Source: Pleurostoma richardsiae
Taxonomy: Eukaryota > Ascomycota > Sordariomycetes > Calosphaeriales > Pleurostomataceae
Assembly: GCA_030052745.1 (NCBI GenBank)
Contig: JANBVO010000074.1
Span: 26,360-90,359, forward strand
Length of the DNA: 64,000 bases
Direction of reading: 5' to 3'
The translations under genes and the position numbers were made by a program. Below are positions 1 to 9,699 of the stretch, one piece after another; positions within the stretch are counted from its first letter, which is position 1, and every line of letters begins with the position of its first letter. Under the pieces are notes generated by a model, which ran no database searches, was not told where the DNA came from, and saw only the letters and a list, made by a program, of their open reading frames with translations.

Positions 1-2
1 AA

Positions 3-848
3 GCCGCTCCAGGTTGCGCTGGGCTGCAGTCAAATGCTCGGCCAACAGCACCCCGAACTTCCAGTTACGGCTATGCCACACCAGTCTACCAACAAGGTCA
101 GGGCGTTTGTGTCACCCCGGAGCAGAGCCCGCAAGATCTGTCGCCGGGCGCGACTCGGCATCGGGGACCTGGTAGAAGACGGTCAGAAGATGACGGCAAG
201 AGGCGAGGACATGCCCGGAAAAGGCCGTCCCAGATTCACGCCGCCGACGCCAACAAACTGCGACGACTGTCGACGGCAGCATCTCTGACTAGCATGCCAC
301 ATGCGATGGTCTCTCCACCAGCCCAGCGCATCACGCCTCTCTCCCCCCCACGCCGGCAATCCATTGACCTCCATCTGCGGCCCAGTCCAAGTGAAATTCT
401 TGACTATGGATCCCTTGCAGAAGCCACATACCCACCGCGTCCCATTCCGCAACGTAACGACTCGTTTACTAGCTTGCGCTCTTCCTCAAGTTCTGCCGCG
501 ACTACCTCACAGTTCAGCCCCTCGCCCCCCTCCTCGTATCGCCAGGCGGAGCTGGGTTCGTCTCAGCGAGCCCGCAATCGCGTCGCCGCTACCAAGTGTC
601 GTGCCAAGACCAAAGCGGCCATTAATCACTTGGAGGCGAACTCCAAGTTGGTCTCGGAGCAGCGTGAGGTTCTCTCCCGCCGAGTAGCAATGCTCAGAGA
701 CGAGGTGCTGGCTCTCAAAACGGAGCTTTTAAAGCACAGCCGGTGTGACTGCATATTAATTCAGCAATACCTCAGTAACGCCGCCGCGCAGATTGGACAG
801 GGCGCCAAAGAGGGCGCTGCTCGGCGGCTGCAGCAAGATTTTGACTAG
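3..848 (+). CDS. ATF/CREB-like bZIP transcription factor (5' end outside window)
   Basis: This is the C-terminal 281 residues of a nuclear DNA-binding regulator. The frame is open from base 3 with no stop, so the gene continues upstream of the window; the ATG at 294 is only an internal Met. The first part is Pro/Ser/Arg-rich and disordered. The bZIP starts near base 573: the basic region contains NRVAATKCR, which fits the NxxAAxKCR core of fungal ATF/CREB proteins. It is followed by a coiled coil with hydrophobic heptad positions and then the segment CDCILIQQYLSNAA, which resembles the conserved tail after the zipper in Aspergillus Atf-type proteins. Members of this family bind CRE sites (TGACGTCA) and act in stress, conidial and secondary-metabolism control. 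That role is family knowledge, not shown here. Which Atf paralog it is cannot be decided. No intron is seen in this part. Confidence 0.85.
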   Translation, partial: AAPGCAGLQSNARPTAPRTSSYGYATPVYQQGQGVCVTPEQSPQDLSPGATRHRGPGRRRSEDDGKRRGHARKRPSQIHAADANKLRRLSTAASLTSMPHAMVSPPAQRITPLSPPRRQSIDLHLRPSPSEILDYGSLAEATYPPRPIPQRNDSFTSLRSSSSSAATTSQFSPSPPSSYRQAELGSSQRARNRVAATKCRAKTKAAINHLEANSKLVSEQREVLSRRVAMLRDEVLALKTELLKHSRCDCILIQQYLSNAAAQIGQGAKEGAARRLQQDFD

Positions 849-3627
849 GGACACCCCGTCGGGCCCCTCTTGGGGCGCGCGATAGCCTGGAGAGATACTG
901 TTTTTTGTGTGGGTGCTCCGATCCAGCCGGGTTTGGAAGAGCGTAAATTTGCTGGAAACTTTCCCTGGAGTAGTCAGATCGGCAGCAATTTGCGCGTTAC
1001 TTAGGAGCAGACTGTCCGGACTCGGGTGGTAAGGCCTTCCCCCCATCCGATTGTCCCTGACTGTGCGGACAATCCCGCTATCCACCCGAGCAGAAGTTTG
1101 CATCATATTCATCCACTTGCCTCATTTCTAAAGCTTCCGCCTTTATAAGTTAGCTCTCCAGAGGGGAAGTGTCTTGTTGAATCTGCTGTCTTCGTCACTC
1201 TGGGTTTTCTGTTTCTTGGGTGGGAAAGGTATACTGGGAGTATTGGAAAACGACCTGGCAAGGAAGGCAACAGCGTGACTTTACATACCTATGTTTTCTA
1301 GGCTCGAGTTCTTCACAACAACGAGTAATCAAAACGCTGTTCTTTGAGGCGAAGAGAGTCGTAATTCACTTTCACGACACGTGGCCGGATGACTTGCATG
1401 TCGACAACAGGCGCACCGGGGGAGGGATTGATGTGACGAAGCCGGTTGCCGACTCGGGTCGAGGAATCGTCACTATGTCCTGAGATTGGTGCATGAACTT
1501 GTCGGATATCTTGTCTTCGAGAAGGTCAACATGACAAGCCGTCCACTCTACCCACACAGCGTCAGTAAAAGCATCCCCCCACAAGCAGCATGCCTAGCTC
1601 AATAGGCCCTCGACAACCTAAACACGGCTGAGTGACCGTATTTGGGCTGTTACAGCCGTTGGACATCATCCTGAGTCGTAGAGAGCTTGAAAGCGAAGTG
1701 ATATTACCAGTTGCTGACAACCCCATAACAGGCCCGGCGGAGGTATGCCGAGGGCTCTTAGGCGTTTGCCCCATGTACAGGGTGCTGGAAACCGTCTATC
1801 AGTCCCTTCTCTCACTCTAAACGGTGGCTTTCTGAGCAGATAGTCTAGTGGCGCCGCGTTCAAGCACAACTGGGGCCTACACCCACCGTCTATCTCTTTG
1901 GAACTGGATCATGCCAGCCGGAGGATATTTTCGGCGGCGACTAGCATGGCGGACAGAAAAGTGACCAACAAGCCAGCAAGACTGTTGGACTTGCTGTCGT
2001 AGCCGCGTAGGAGCGCGCCCGCAACTACAGCCGGACGATGCGAGGCATCGATAATCGAGGGGGAAGGAAGCAATCAACCCGTGTAGGATGCAGTAGTGTG
2101 GAGAAGCTATCCTTTTGACTGGAAGCGAAAGGTGTGGACAAGAAATTCAACTTCCGTTGCCCTCTCGAGAGGAAGAGGAGAGAAACCTGACGACGCACAC
2201 GCGGATCAGATTGCCTTTAAGGTTAGACGTTCGAGGGCTGTGTATTCGGAAAGCATAAGGGATACCCCAGCCCGTCTGCCTGACACGTCAGGCGGCACAA
2301 AGAGGCATGAGCGACTATGTCTCCCGCCTCCCATTGGGGTATGCAGCGGAGAACAGCCGGAGTCGGCGATCATTCCGTGTTAGGTTGCTGATTGGGAGTC
2401 ACCCGTGAAGGGTCAAGGGAGCTGAGTGACATTGTGCAGAAGGCAGAGAGCCAGGAGATGTACCTTATAGTATCAGCCGGGCTGGCCCCCCCCCCGGCGG
2501 TTCGTACAGCACAGCTTTGCAAGGTTAAGCATGTACGGAGTGCAGCCGCCGAATACATCCAGGGCAACTGGCCAGAGGAGTATCCCGAGCACAGCAGCCT
2601 GGAGAAGCGCTCTTCCTGTACGACCGAGGACCGGGGTGATTAGGTGTGAAAGGCGACATCAGCATGACGACTAACACGTCCACTTGAGCTCGTCGTCGCT
2701 GATGTGTGCTGCACCGGGGGAGCTGTACCCATACGGAGAACCAGTGTGCAACTCAAGTCTTGGAAACAGTTGGTCCCCGTGTAGAAGTGGTGGTGTCATT
2801 GCGTAATGAATGCAGAATGCAGACCGCAAAACGACCGTGCGTGATGGCTTCAGCCTCTCGTCATAGCGCCGTCGTTGCAACACCGCTGACCATTGCGGCC
2901 GAAGTAGCGACAGGTGCGCCAGCCCCCCCTGAGGCGAGGCATTTGCATTGGATGTTCTTGCTCACCCTTTCCATCTAGTTGTACCTAGAAAGTATAGGGG
3001 GCCATGCAAGATACTTGTTGTCTCGACTTGCCAGCAGCCCCAAGAGGCAATCTGTGGCCGCCAAGTTGGAGGTCGTGTTCTGATGTTTGACGCCTTAGGT
3101 ACCCAGATGTGCTGGTTTTAGGTTTCCGAGGAACCTGTGGCACACGGAGCATTTGTCTTACTGGCTGTACTGCCTTGGGAAAACGCTACATGAGGCCGCC
3201 TTCGTCGCACGCTTCAGGTCCACGTCTTGTTGGCCCTTACTTCGGTTCGCCGGCGATCTATTAATCTATGATGGTACGAACTCGTGACGCTGCACCGTGT
3301 GGAGTGTACCTCGGATAGTCGCCTACGGACACCTAGGTTCTGAGGTACCTGTCTTTGAATGCCTCCCCCACGTGCCTCCGCATCGGCCCGAGGGGAGGCC
3401 GGCACGGGACCCGCAGCGGGGCGCGCATGGACCACGCGTGAAAACGACGGTGCCCCAAAGTTCGACCAACTTGCAAAATCTCGACGACCTTTACCTTGAA
3501 TTCCATCCTGCTCTTGACGCGGCAAGGACGTTATTGAGGGCAGCCCATCGCCGGTACCTTTTCCCTCCTCGGGTATACCCCCAGAATCCCCGGCCGGCCA
3601 GCACCTGCTCACCCCCGTCTGCCGATA
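849..3627. other. long intergenic region, no convincing gene
   Basis: About 2.8 kb between the bZIP stop and PET112. Frames of 60-130 codons exist on both strands, but none shows a recognisable domain, a protein-like composition or a consistent exon chain. Short homopolymer tracts occur (a C-run near 2485). I see no tRNA and no transposon remnant. It may hold UTRs, the PET112 promoter or a non-coding transcript. Confidence 0.5.
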
Positions 3628-5616
3628 ATGTCACGCGTCCCCGCACGCGAGCTGGGCCGATACCTGCTCGACGGCCACCTGTCGCGACGGGGCTGTCTGC
3701 GCCTCCGCCCTTCGTACTTTCAGCTAGACTGCCAGAGCCTGCTGAGAAGAGTCAGTGGGACAACGCCCACCCGGCAGTTGCACAGGCATGCGACGGGACC
3801 TCCGGCCTCAACACCGACCCCGGTTCCGACGCCAGCCGAACACGTCCCTCTCCGCAAGAAGCTCAAGGAGCAGGCCAAGGCTCTCAAAGCCTCAGGCGTC
3901 AGCAAGAAGAAGAAACCAAACGCTCAGAACCAAACCATCCCCGGCTGGGAGCTCACTGTCGGCATCGAGATCCACGCCCAGCTGAACACGACTCGCAAGC
4001 TCTTCTCGCCGGCCCAGCCGCCGCCCACCTCTCCGTCTTCCCCATCCGCTGCGTCCGCTCCCAACACCCACGTAGCCTTATTTGACCTCGCGCTGCCAGG
4101 CTCACAACCCCTCTTTCAGCCGGCGACCCTCATCCCCGCCCTCCGTGCCGCGCTTGCCCTGAAATGCGACATCCAGGAGGTTAGCCGCTGGGACCGGAAG
4201 CACTACTTCCACTGGGACCAGCCCAGTGGGTACCAGATCACACAGTACTATGAACCGTTTGCGCGGGACGGCCGTATCGCTCTGTTCGCGAGAGATGGGA
4301 TAGCCGCCGAGGACGGAGAAACGTTCACCGTGGGCATACAGCAGATACAGATGGAGCAAGACACGGCCAAGACTCTAGCGCAGCCCGGCGACGAGCACTG
4401 GCTCGACTTCAACCGCGTCGGCGTCCCACTCATTGAGATCATCACGAGGCCCGAGATCCACCACCCCGCCACAGCAGCGGCCCTGGTTAGGAAAATACAA
4501 CTGCTGCTCCATGCTGTGGATGCCTGCGTGAGTGGCATGGAGACCGGTGGCCTGAGAGCAGATGTCAACGTGAGTGTGCGGCGCACCTCTGATGTGGTCA
4601 CAGGGGCACTGGGACAGAGGACAGAGATCAAAAACCTGAGCAGCTTCCGGGCGGTGGAAGACGCCATCATCGCCGAGCGGGATCGCCAGATCGCTGTCCT
4701 TGAAGCCGGTGGTGCTGTTAAAGGCGAGACAAGAGGTTGGTCCCTGGGGAGCACCGAGACGAGACGGCTACGGGGCAAGGAAGGTGAGGTAGACTACCGA
4801 TATATGCCGGATCCCGATCTTGGGCCGGTAGTCATCGGGGATGATCTGGTTGCCCATCTGGAGGCTGGGCTCGGTAAACTTCCGGACGAGGAACTGGACC
4901 AGCTCGTTAATGATTTTGCATTCTCTCCAAAGGATGCCCTATCCATCATGCTGCTTGACAACGGCGGGCGTGTCGAGTATTTTTACAATGTCATCGACGC
5001 GTTACGACGACGGATTGAGATGGCGCCCCCTTCGCTCTCCCAGCAGCATACGGCGCAGCCCGCGACGGAGCGACCTGTGCTTGTCGAATCCCGAGCCTAC
5101 GCAGTATTGGTTGGGAACTGGGTTCTCCACGAGCTTGGACGGCTGACCTCCGATCGTCATGCGGCGATGGATATCTCGGCGAATGAGCTCGGTATGACTG
5201 CAGACGGTCACTGCGAACGGGTGCCTGCCGAGGATTTGGCGGATATCCTCCTCTACTTGCACCAGCGCAAGATTGCGTCACGCGTGGCCAAGGAGCTCCT
5301 GTTCGCCCTCTTCCGGGGCGACCTTGCAGATCCGCCGCCGGGCGCCTCCCGCGTCGGCAACACTATCGAACAGCATGGACTGTGGTTCCAGGAGCTTTCA
5401 ACCAAAGAATATGCTCGGCTAGCTGCCAGAGCTCTTGAGGGCGAGGAGTGGGTGCTCAAGGACTTTGTCGGGTACCAGAAATATCCGCAGGGGAAGCTGA
5501 TGTTTCTGGTGGGAAGGATGATGAAACTGGGGCCGGGGGAGAGGATCGACCCGCAGATTGCAGAGGCTGTCATGAGGAAGACGGTTGAACAGAAGGCGCG
5601 GGAATTGCACCACTGA
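3628..5616 (+). CDS. PET112: glutamyl-tRNA(Gln) amidotransferase subunit B, mitochondrial
   Basis: This is the GatB subunit of the mitochondrial GatCAB/GatFAB complex, which converts Glu-tRNA(Gln) to Gln-tRNA(Gln) and so is needed for mitochondrial translation. It is a single exon of 662 aa. The first ~60 residues are rich in Arg, Ser and Leu and almost lack acidic residues, as in a matrix-targeting peptide; a Lys/Ala-rich linker follows. The GatB core begins near residue 106 (GWELTVGIEIHAQLN). It contains DRKHYFHWDQPSGYQITQYY, METGGLRADVNVSVRR, EIKNLSSFRAVEDAI and VDYRYMPDPDLGPV, all hallmark GatB blocks. The C-terminal ~170 residues form the YqeY-like tRNA-binding tail. The ATG at 3628 gives the full transit peptide, so I chose it. 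The length is slightly above the usual 550-620 aa because of the linker. Nothing suggests damage. Confidence 0.97.
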   Translation: MSRVPARELGRYLLDGHLSRRGCLRLRPSYFQLDCQSLLRRVSGTTPTRQLHRHATGPPASTPTPVPTPAEHVPLRKKLKEQAKALKASGVSKKKKPNAQNQTIPGWELTVGIEIHAQLNTTRKLFSPAQPPPTSPSSPSAASAPNTHVALFDLALPGSQPLFQPATLIPALRAALALKCDIQEVSRWDRKHYFHWDQPSGYQITQYYEPFARDGRIALFARDGIAAEDGETFTVGIQQIQMEQDTAKTLAQPGDEHWLDFNRVGVPLIEIITRPEIHHPATAAALVRKIQLLLHAVDACVSGMETGGLRADVNVSVRRTSDVVTGALGQRTEIKNLSSFRAVEDAIIAERDRQIAVLEAGGAVKGETRGWSLGSTETRRLRGKEGEVDYRYMPDPDLGPVVIGDDLVAHLEAGLGKLPDEELDQLVNDFAFSPKDALSIMLLDNGGRVEYFYNVIDALRRRIEMAPPSLSQQHTAQPATERPVLVESRAYAVLVGNWVLHELGRLTSDRHAAMDISANELGMTADGHCERVPAEDLADILLYLHQRKIASRVAKELLFALFRGDLADPPPGASRVGNTIEQHGLWFQELSTKEYARLAARALEGEEWVLKDFVGYQKYPQGKLMFLVGRMMKLGPGERIDPQIAEAVMRKTVEQKARELHH

Positions 5617-6143
5617 AATCGGGTCTAGTAATATCTCGCAAGTTCTGTCTTGGTTGTTGATTCTGTCACTGAGGTACGGAAGAGATATCTGTTCTGCCTT
5701 GGCCGTAGGAGAAATGGGGAATGCAGATTGACAGAACGAAGGTATCCTGTTAGTCTGGAGGTCTCTGTCTGAGACACCTGGTGACCAACGTGGGATTTCG
5801 AGCCCAGCTTCCGTTGTAGTGCGCATGTTCATGTGAAGATTGGGTGCCTAACGATTAGTAACCATCATAACTTGTTCAATGAAGTCTAAGGACAGTCAGC
5901 GGGCTTATCTAAAGGCCGACGCTTGTGATGATGTAATCCATCTCGTCGCTGATGGGGTACGGACGGGCGATGCCACTGTAACTTACTTGAGCCTCTGAAA
6001 TCTGACGTTATCCAGGAGGGTCCCGGGCGCTCGAGCAATCGACCGCAATACGATACCGGAGGCCCAACGTTGAGCTCAGAGCATATGAACTTGACGAGAC
6101 AACGCTCCTTTGTTTACGCCTTAGGCCAAGAGATTTTGTGACT
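5617..6143. other. intergenic region, PET112 3' / MBL-fold gene 5'
   Basis: 527 bp between two same-strand genes. It should hold the PET112 3' UTR and the promoter of the next gene. No clear TATA box or other element was recognised. Confidence 0.5.
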
Positions 6144-7286
6144 ATGATCTCCAACGAGCTAGTCGAAGTTGACAGCATCGAGATCACTGTTGTCGTCGAC
6201 AACGAGGTTGACCCCATATCTCCCAGCAACAATTCCGAGGTGAAATATGTCGCACTGTTCCAAGGTCTCCCACTCGACCCCCTGCAGGATGGCGATCCAC
6301 GCGGAGATGCTTCGCTGGAACTCCGAATGGACAACATTTGTTGCGGAGCCCACGGTTTGTCCCTGATGATTGTGAGCATAGCTGTCCCCATAACAATGTG
6401 TCTGCATCACATCTAACATGGTCGACGGAAGACTGCGGTGAAGGGTGATAAGAGGCATACGATTCTCTTTGACACTGGCCCAGAAGAGGCAGTCTGGGAA
6501 AAGAATGCAGCACGGACGCGCGCAGACATTGCGTCAATCGAGCGCATCCATCTGTCCCATTGGCATCGCGACCACTCCGGCGGCATGCTCCGCGCGATCA
6601 GGCTGATCAACAGTGAAAAGGGTCCGAATCACTCACCGGTCATTGTTGACGTGCATCCGGACAGACCAGATTTCCGAGGGTTCTCCGTACCTGGAGCTGT
6701 GGTATCTCTGGAAGCCGACCCCAGCTTTGACGAGATCCAGGAGGCTGGAGGCATGCTGGAGCAGAATAGTGAGGCCCATTCCATCCTCGAGAATATGTTT
6801 CTCGTCTCGGGGCATATACCGCGGAACACAAAATATGAACTTGGCATCAAGGGAGCTCTTCGTTACGAAGGGCAATCAGGCACGTGGACCGCCGATGAGA
6901 CCATCTCGGATGAGCGATTGGTCGTCTGCAACCTTAAAGGTGAGCTGACATGTCCCACGACGCTGCGGACATTAGCCAGGCTGACGTGTTACTAAGGGAA
7001 AGGGCTAGTTGTTTTCACCGGCTGCAGCCATGCTGGGGTCATCAATGCCTCTAGACACGCTCGAGAGCTTGTTAACAGCGCGCCACTACACGCGGTCGTT
7101 GGCGGGTTTCATCTGGCAGATAATAAGCCGGAAAAACTGACACGCTCACTGGAAGACCTTGTAGACCTGGACCCCAAGGTGCTCATGCCAGGTCACTGCA
7201 CAGGCTACAGATTCAAGTTCATGATAGAGCACGCGCTTCCGAACACTTTGGTACCATCCTTTGCAGGGACCAAGTATACGCTCTAA
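6144..7286 (+). CDS. metallo-beta-lactamase-fold hydrolase (COG1237-like)
   Basis: Exons 6144..6371, 6432..6939 and 7003..7286 give 339 aa; the introns are 60 and 63 nt, GT-AG, and phases agree. The protein carries the metal-binding motif HLSHWHRDHSGGM near residue 115, preceded by ILFDTGPE, and a second signature TGCSHAGVIN after intron 2. The N-terminal DNICCGAHGLSLMI block and the C-terminal GGFHLADN and MPGHCTGY blocks match the COG1237 branch of the superfamily (7,8-dihydropterin-6-methyl-4-(beta-D-ribofuranosyl)aminobenzene-phosphate-synthase-like proteins). The fungal members have no established substrate. I chose the ATG at 6144 (MISNELVEVDSIEIT), which places the first beta strand directly at the N-terminus; an in-frame GTG six bases upstream is not a plausible start. 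It is probably cytosolic, with no signal peptide. It converges with the HhH gene at 7719-8764. Confidence 0.93.
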
Positions 7287-7718
7287 GACGCCCTTCCAAG
7301 ACCAGCCACGGTACTTCTTGAGCAGCCAGCCGCATTGAATGGCTTATGGCGCTCGTAATGCCGCTGGATGTCAGGAAGCGAGAACACGAAGACTGGGATC
7401 TCAGACCACTATCAATAATACCCTGTGACACCTGCCTCAAAAGTCGGAGGCTCGTCTGACATTATGATGTCAACATGTATCATCTTCACAAGCCCTGAAG
7501 ATTGCGCAATGCCGCCACTCCTTGCCAACGGGTGTATGCACTTGCGCGATAGCAGCTGCACACTGCACTGTCTGCAGCCTGCACTTGTAGGCGTCGATAC
7601 CTGAGCCAAGCTGATCTGATAGAGTCACATAAACTCTACAATTCATGATCATCGAAATGTTCTGCTAAATAGAAGCATTCCTACGGGATGAGGTGACTTG
7701 CTGACTGAAAGGCCAAGT
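7287..7718. other. convergent 3' intergenic region
   Basis: 432 bp between two convergent stop codons. Nothing was recognised beyond expected 3' UTRs. Confidence 0.5.
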
Positions 7719-8764
7719 TCACGAGTTCACGATGTCTCGTGTGAACTCTCCCTCTCTCTTCTCCAGTCTTATTCTCGTCAGCGCGACCTCGAGCTTTGCC
7801 ATAGAAGCAGTATTCTTCTGGAGTGCTGCAAAGATTGTATCGACGTCTTCTCCAAACCGGATAGCAATGGCCGTCTTCTTGCTGCGGCTATCAAGAAACG
7901 GTGCGACGTTTTCGAAGAAGTGCTGAATAGACCCCAGAAAGATCTCAGTTCCCATGGGTCCGAGGCCTTTAATCTCCTTTAGTCTGGCCGAGAGCGTTGT
8001 GCGGGCCCCTTCGCCAGCTTCATCCCGAGGGAGGATGTTGGCTGCGTCGTCGTCTGCCGTAGCGGGCGATCGCCTTTAGCGGTCCGTGACGGACTCACAG
8101 TAGGTAAGGGAGGCCACTCACTGTACTTGTTTTCTACCAGGATCGCCAGGTCGCCGAGAAAAGTTGCCGTCTTTTCTCTGTAGCGGACGTATCCGCCCTT
8201 TGTTAACACCTCGGTCCTCTGCTCCCACGTGCTCTGGTGCAAGACTGCCAGGTCATGGTAGTTCTCATCGATCAGACACCCCAATGTCCTCATTGCAATG
8301 TCGTGCGAGATGCGGGTAGAGGAGAGTAGCGCGTTGAGAATATGCGACATGACTACCTGGCTTGGAGGCCATTGCTCGTTGACCAAGCTTTCCAATGGAG
8401 CATGGCCGTAATCGACCAAAACACGCTTCAGTCTAGACGTTAAACCGTCCGTCGGCCCCTCGGGTGTGACTCCAGAGTCTGACGAATTTTGCGCCTTTCT
8501 CCCGGGACGTGGCCGTTTGTTTCCAGAGGTCTTCGCGCCTTCCCTCTCGTGTTTCTTCTCACTTTTTCTTTTCTTCGGCGGGTACTCTCGCAGGTGCAGG
8601 GGCTGGGAAGCGTCCGAGGACGATTGCTTCGACCGCTCTCCCGCCTCCTGACTTCGTCCTTGCGCGCGTGTCTGGACCATATTCGAGATATGCAGAAGGG
8701 CTGTGTAATAATGCGCAATAACAGCTGGATTCCAACTCTGCGCGGTTGCGGGACGACGCGGCAT
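7719..8764 (-). CDS. helix-hairpin-helix (HhH-GPD-like) fungal protein
   Basis: Exons 8764..8122 and 8053..7719 on the minus strand encode 325 aa; the single intron is 68 nt. Residues ~30-90 are a basic, Lys/Arg/Ser-rich, probably nuclear segment. After it comes a helical region. Near residue 240 lies LKEIKGLGPMGTEIFLG, which has the IKGLG hairpin and the following helix typical of endonuclease-III/HhH-GPD folds. The C-terminus (LDSRSKKTA, MAKLEVALTRIRLEKR) continues the helical bundle. Canonical HhH-GPD DNA glycosylases also carry a catalytic Lys or Asp and often a [4Fe-4S] Cys loop. I see no Cys loop and cannot place the catalytic residue, so the protein may be a non-catalytic relative. Family function in fungi is unknown to me. 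The ATG at 8764 is the first in frame; a perfect CRE palindrome lies 47 bp upstream. Confidence 0.8.
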
Positions 8765-8810
8765 CGTCTCGTTTACATAGTAGTAGTGATGAAGTCCTGT
8801 GACGACCTCG

Positions 8811-8818
8811 TGACGTCA
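8811..8818. promoter_or_regulatory. CRE palindrome TGACGTCA
   Basis: A perfect CRE octamer lies 47 bp upstream of the HhH gene ATG. ATF/CREB bZIP proteins, such as the one at the left end of this window, bind this sequence. About one such octamer is expected by chance in 64 kb, so position is the only support. Confidence 0.4.
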
Positions 8819-9699
8819 ACGCTGAATACTCGATAGGTTGCTGACCACTGGTGCGATCCCATCTACGGGGTCTAAATATGACATGATCTCTCCACCTCTA
8901 TCCGCACCTTTCTATTTATTCCTCAGCAGCTGTATGGCGGCTATCATTTCCCAAACTACTACACGTTCTCGAGGCGTAGGCGTCGGCGAGAACCGTGCCA
9001 CTGTGCCACTGTGCCACCGATATATGAGCCCAGGGACGCAGGATATCACCGACCTAGGCGGTCTGCCCCCTGCGCTGCCAACAACGTGCGGGCTTGATCC
9101 GCTGCGGGATGTCAGCGTGGACTATGGCCATAAAATCCAGAATGCAGAGACAAAGGTCTCACGGCTCCACTATCCGAATATGACGCATGCATTCCTGCAG
9201 ATAGCACCATAGAGCTGGCAGTCCATGATAGCCGCGAGAGATATTAGCAGAGAGCTGAGATGCATGGCTTATGAAAGAGAGAAGTACCTTATTCCCCCAG
9301 CCACATAGCTCACCCACGAAGGCCGCGAAGGACAGGAACGATTAGAACAGAGTCGCTGAGTGTCGTCTTCCCTCAATGGCTTCTCCTCTACCAGTAGATT
9401 GAACTTGTCAGGACCCGCATCAAACACGGCAGTGTGATCGCCTGGTTGAAAAGACATGGGCACGAGTATGCAAGCGTTCGAAAGGAGTACCAAGTCTTCC
9501 GTGCCAGAGAGGCGCTTAGTTCGAAGAGAGGGACGGGATCTTGCCGCAGTTAGACGTTTCCTTGTATTTACCGAACGTTAGGTATGACTAGACGTGAAGG
9601 GATCGCGTGGAACTGAAGTGAGGCAAGTGAGAACCTCGAAGCCGAACTGAGCTCCTCACGCTCTATTCTCGAGTGGGAATAGTGAAAACTCAGAAATCC
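8819..9699. other. intergenic region
   Basis: About 0.9 kb between the HhH gene promoter and the 3' end of the hydantoinase gene. Short frames only, with no recognisable domain. Confidence 0.5.

Noticed and set aside
3297-4085. 262-codon frame overlapping PET112
   Set aside because: Pro/Arg-rich shadow of the GC-rich PET112 coding strand.
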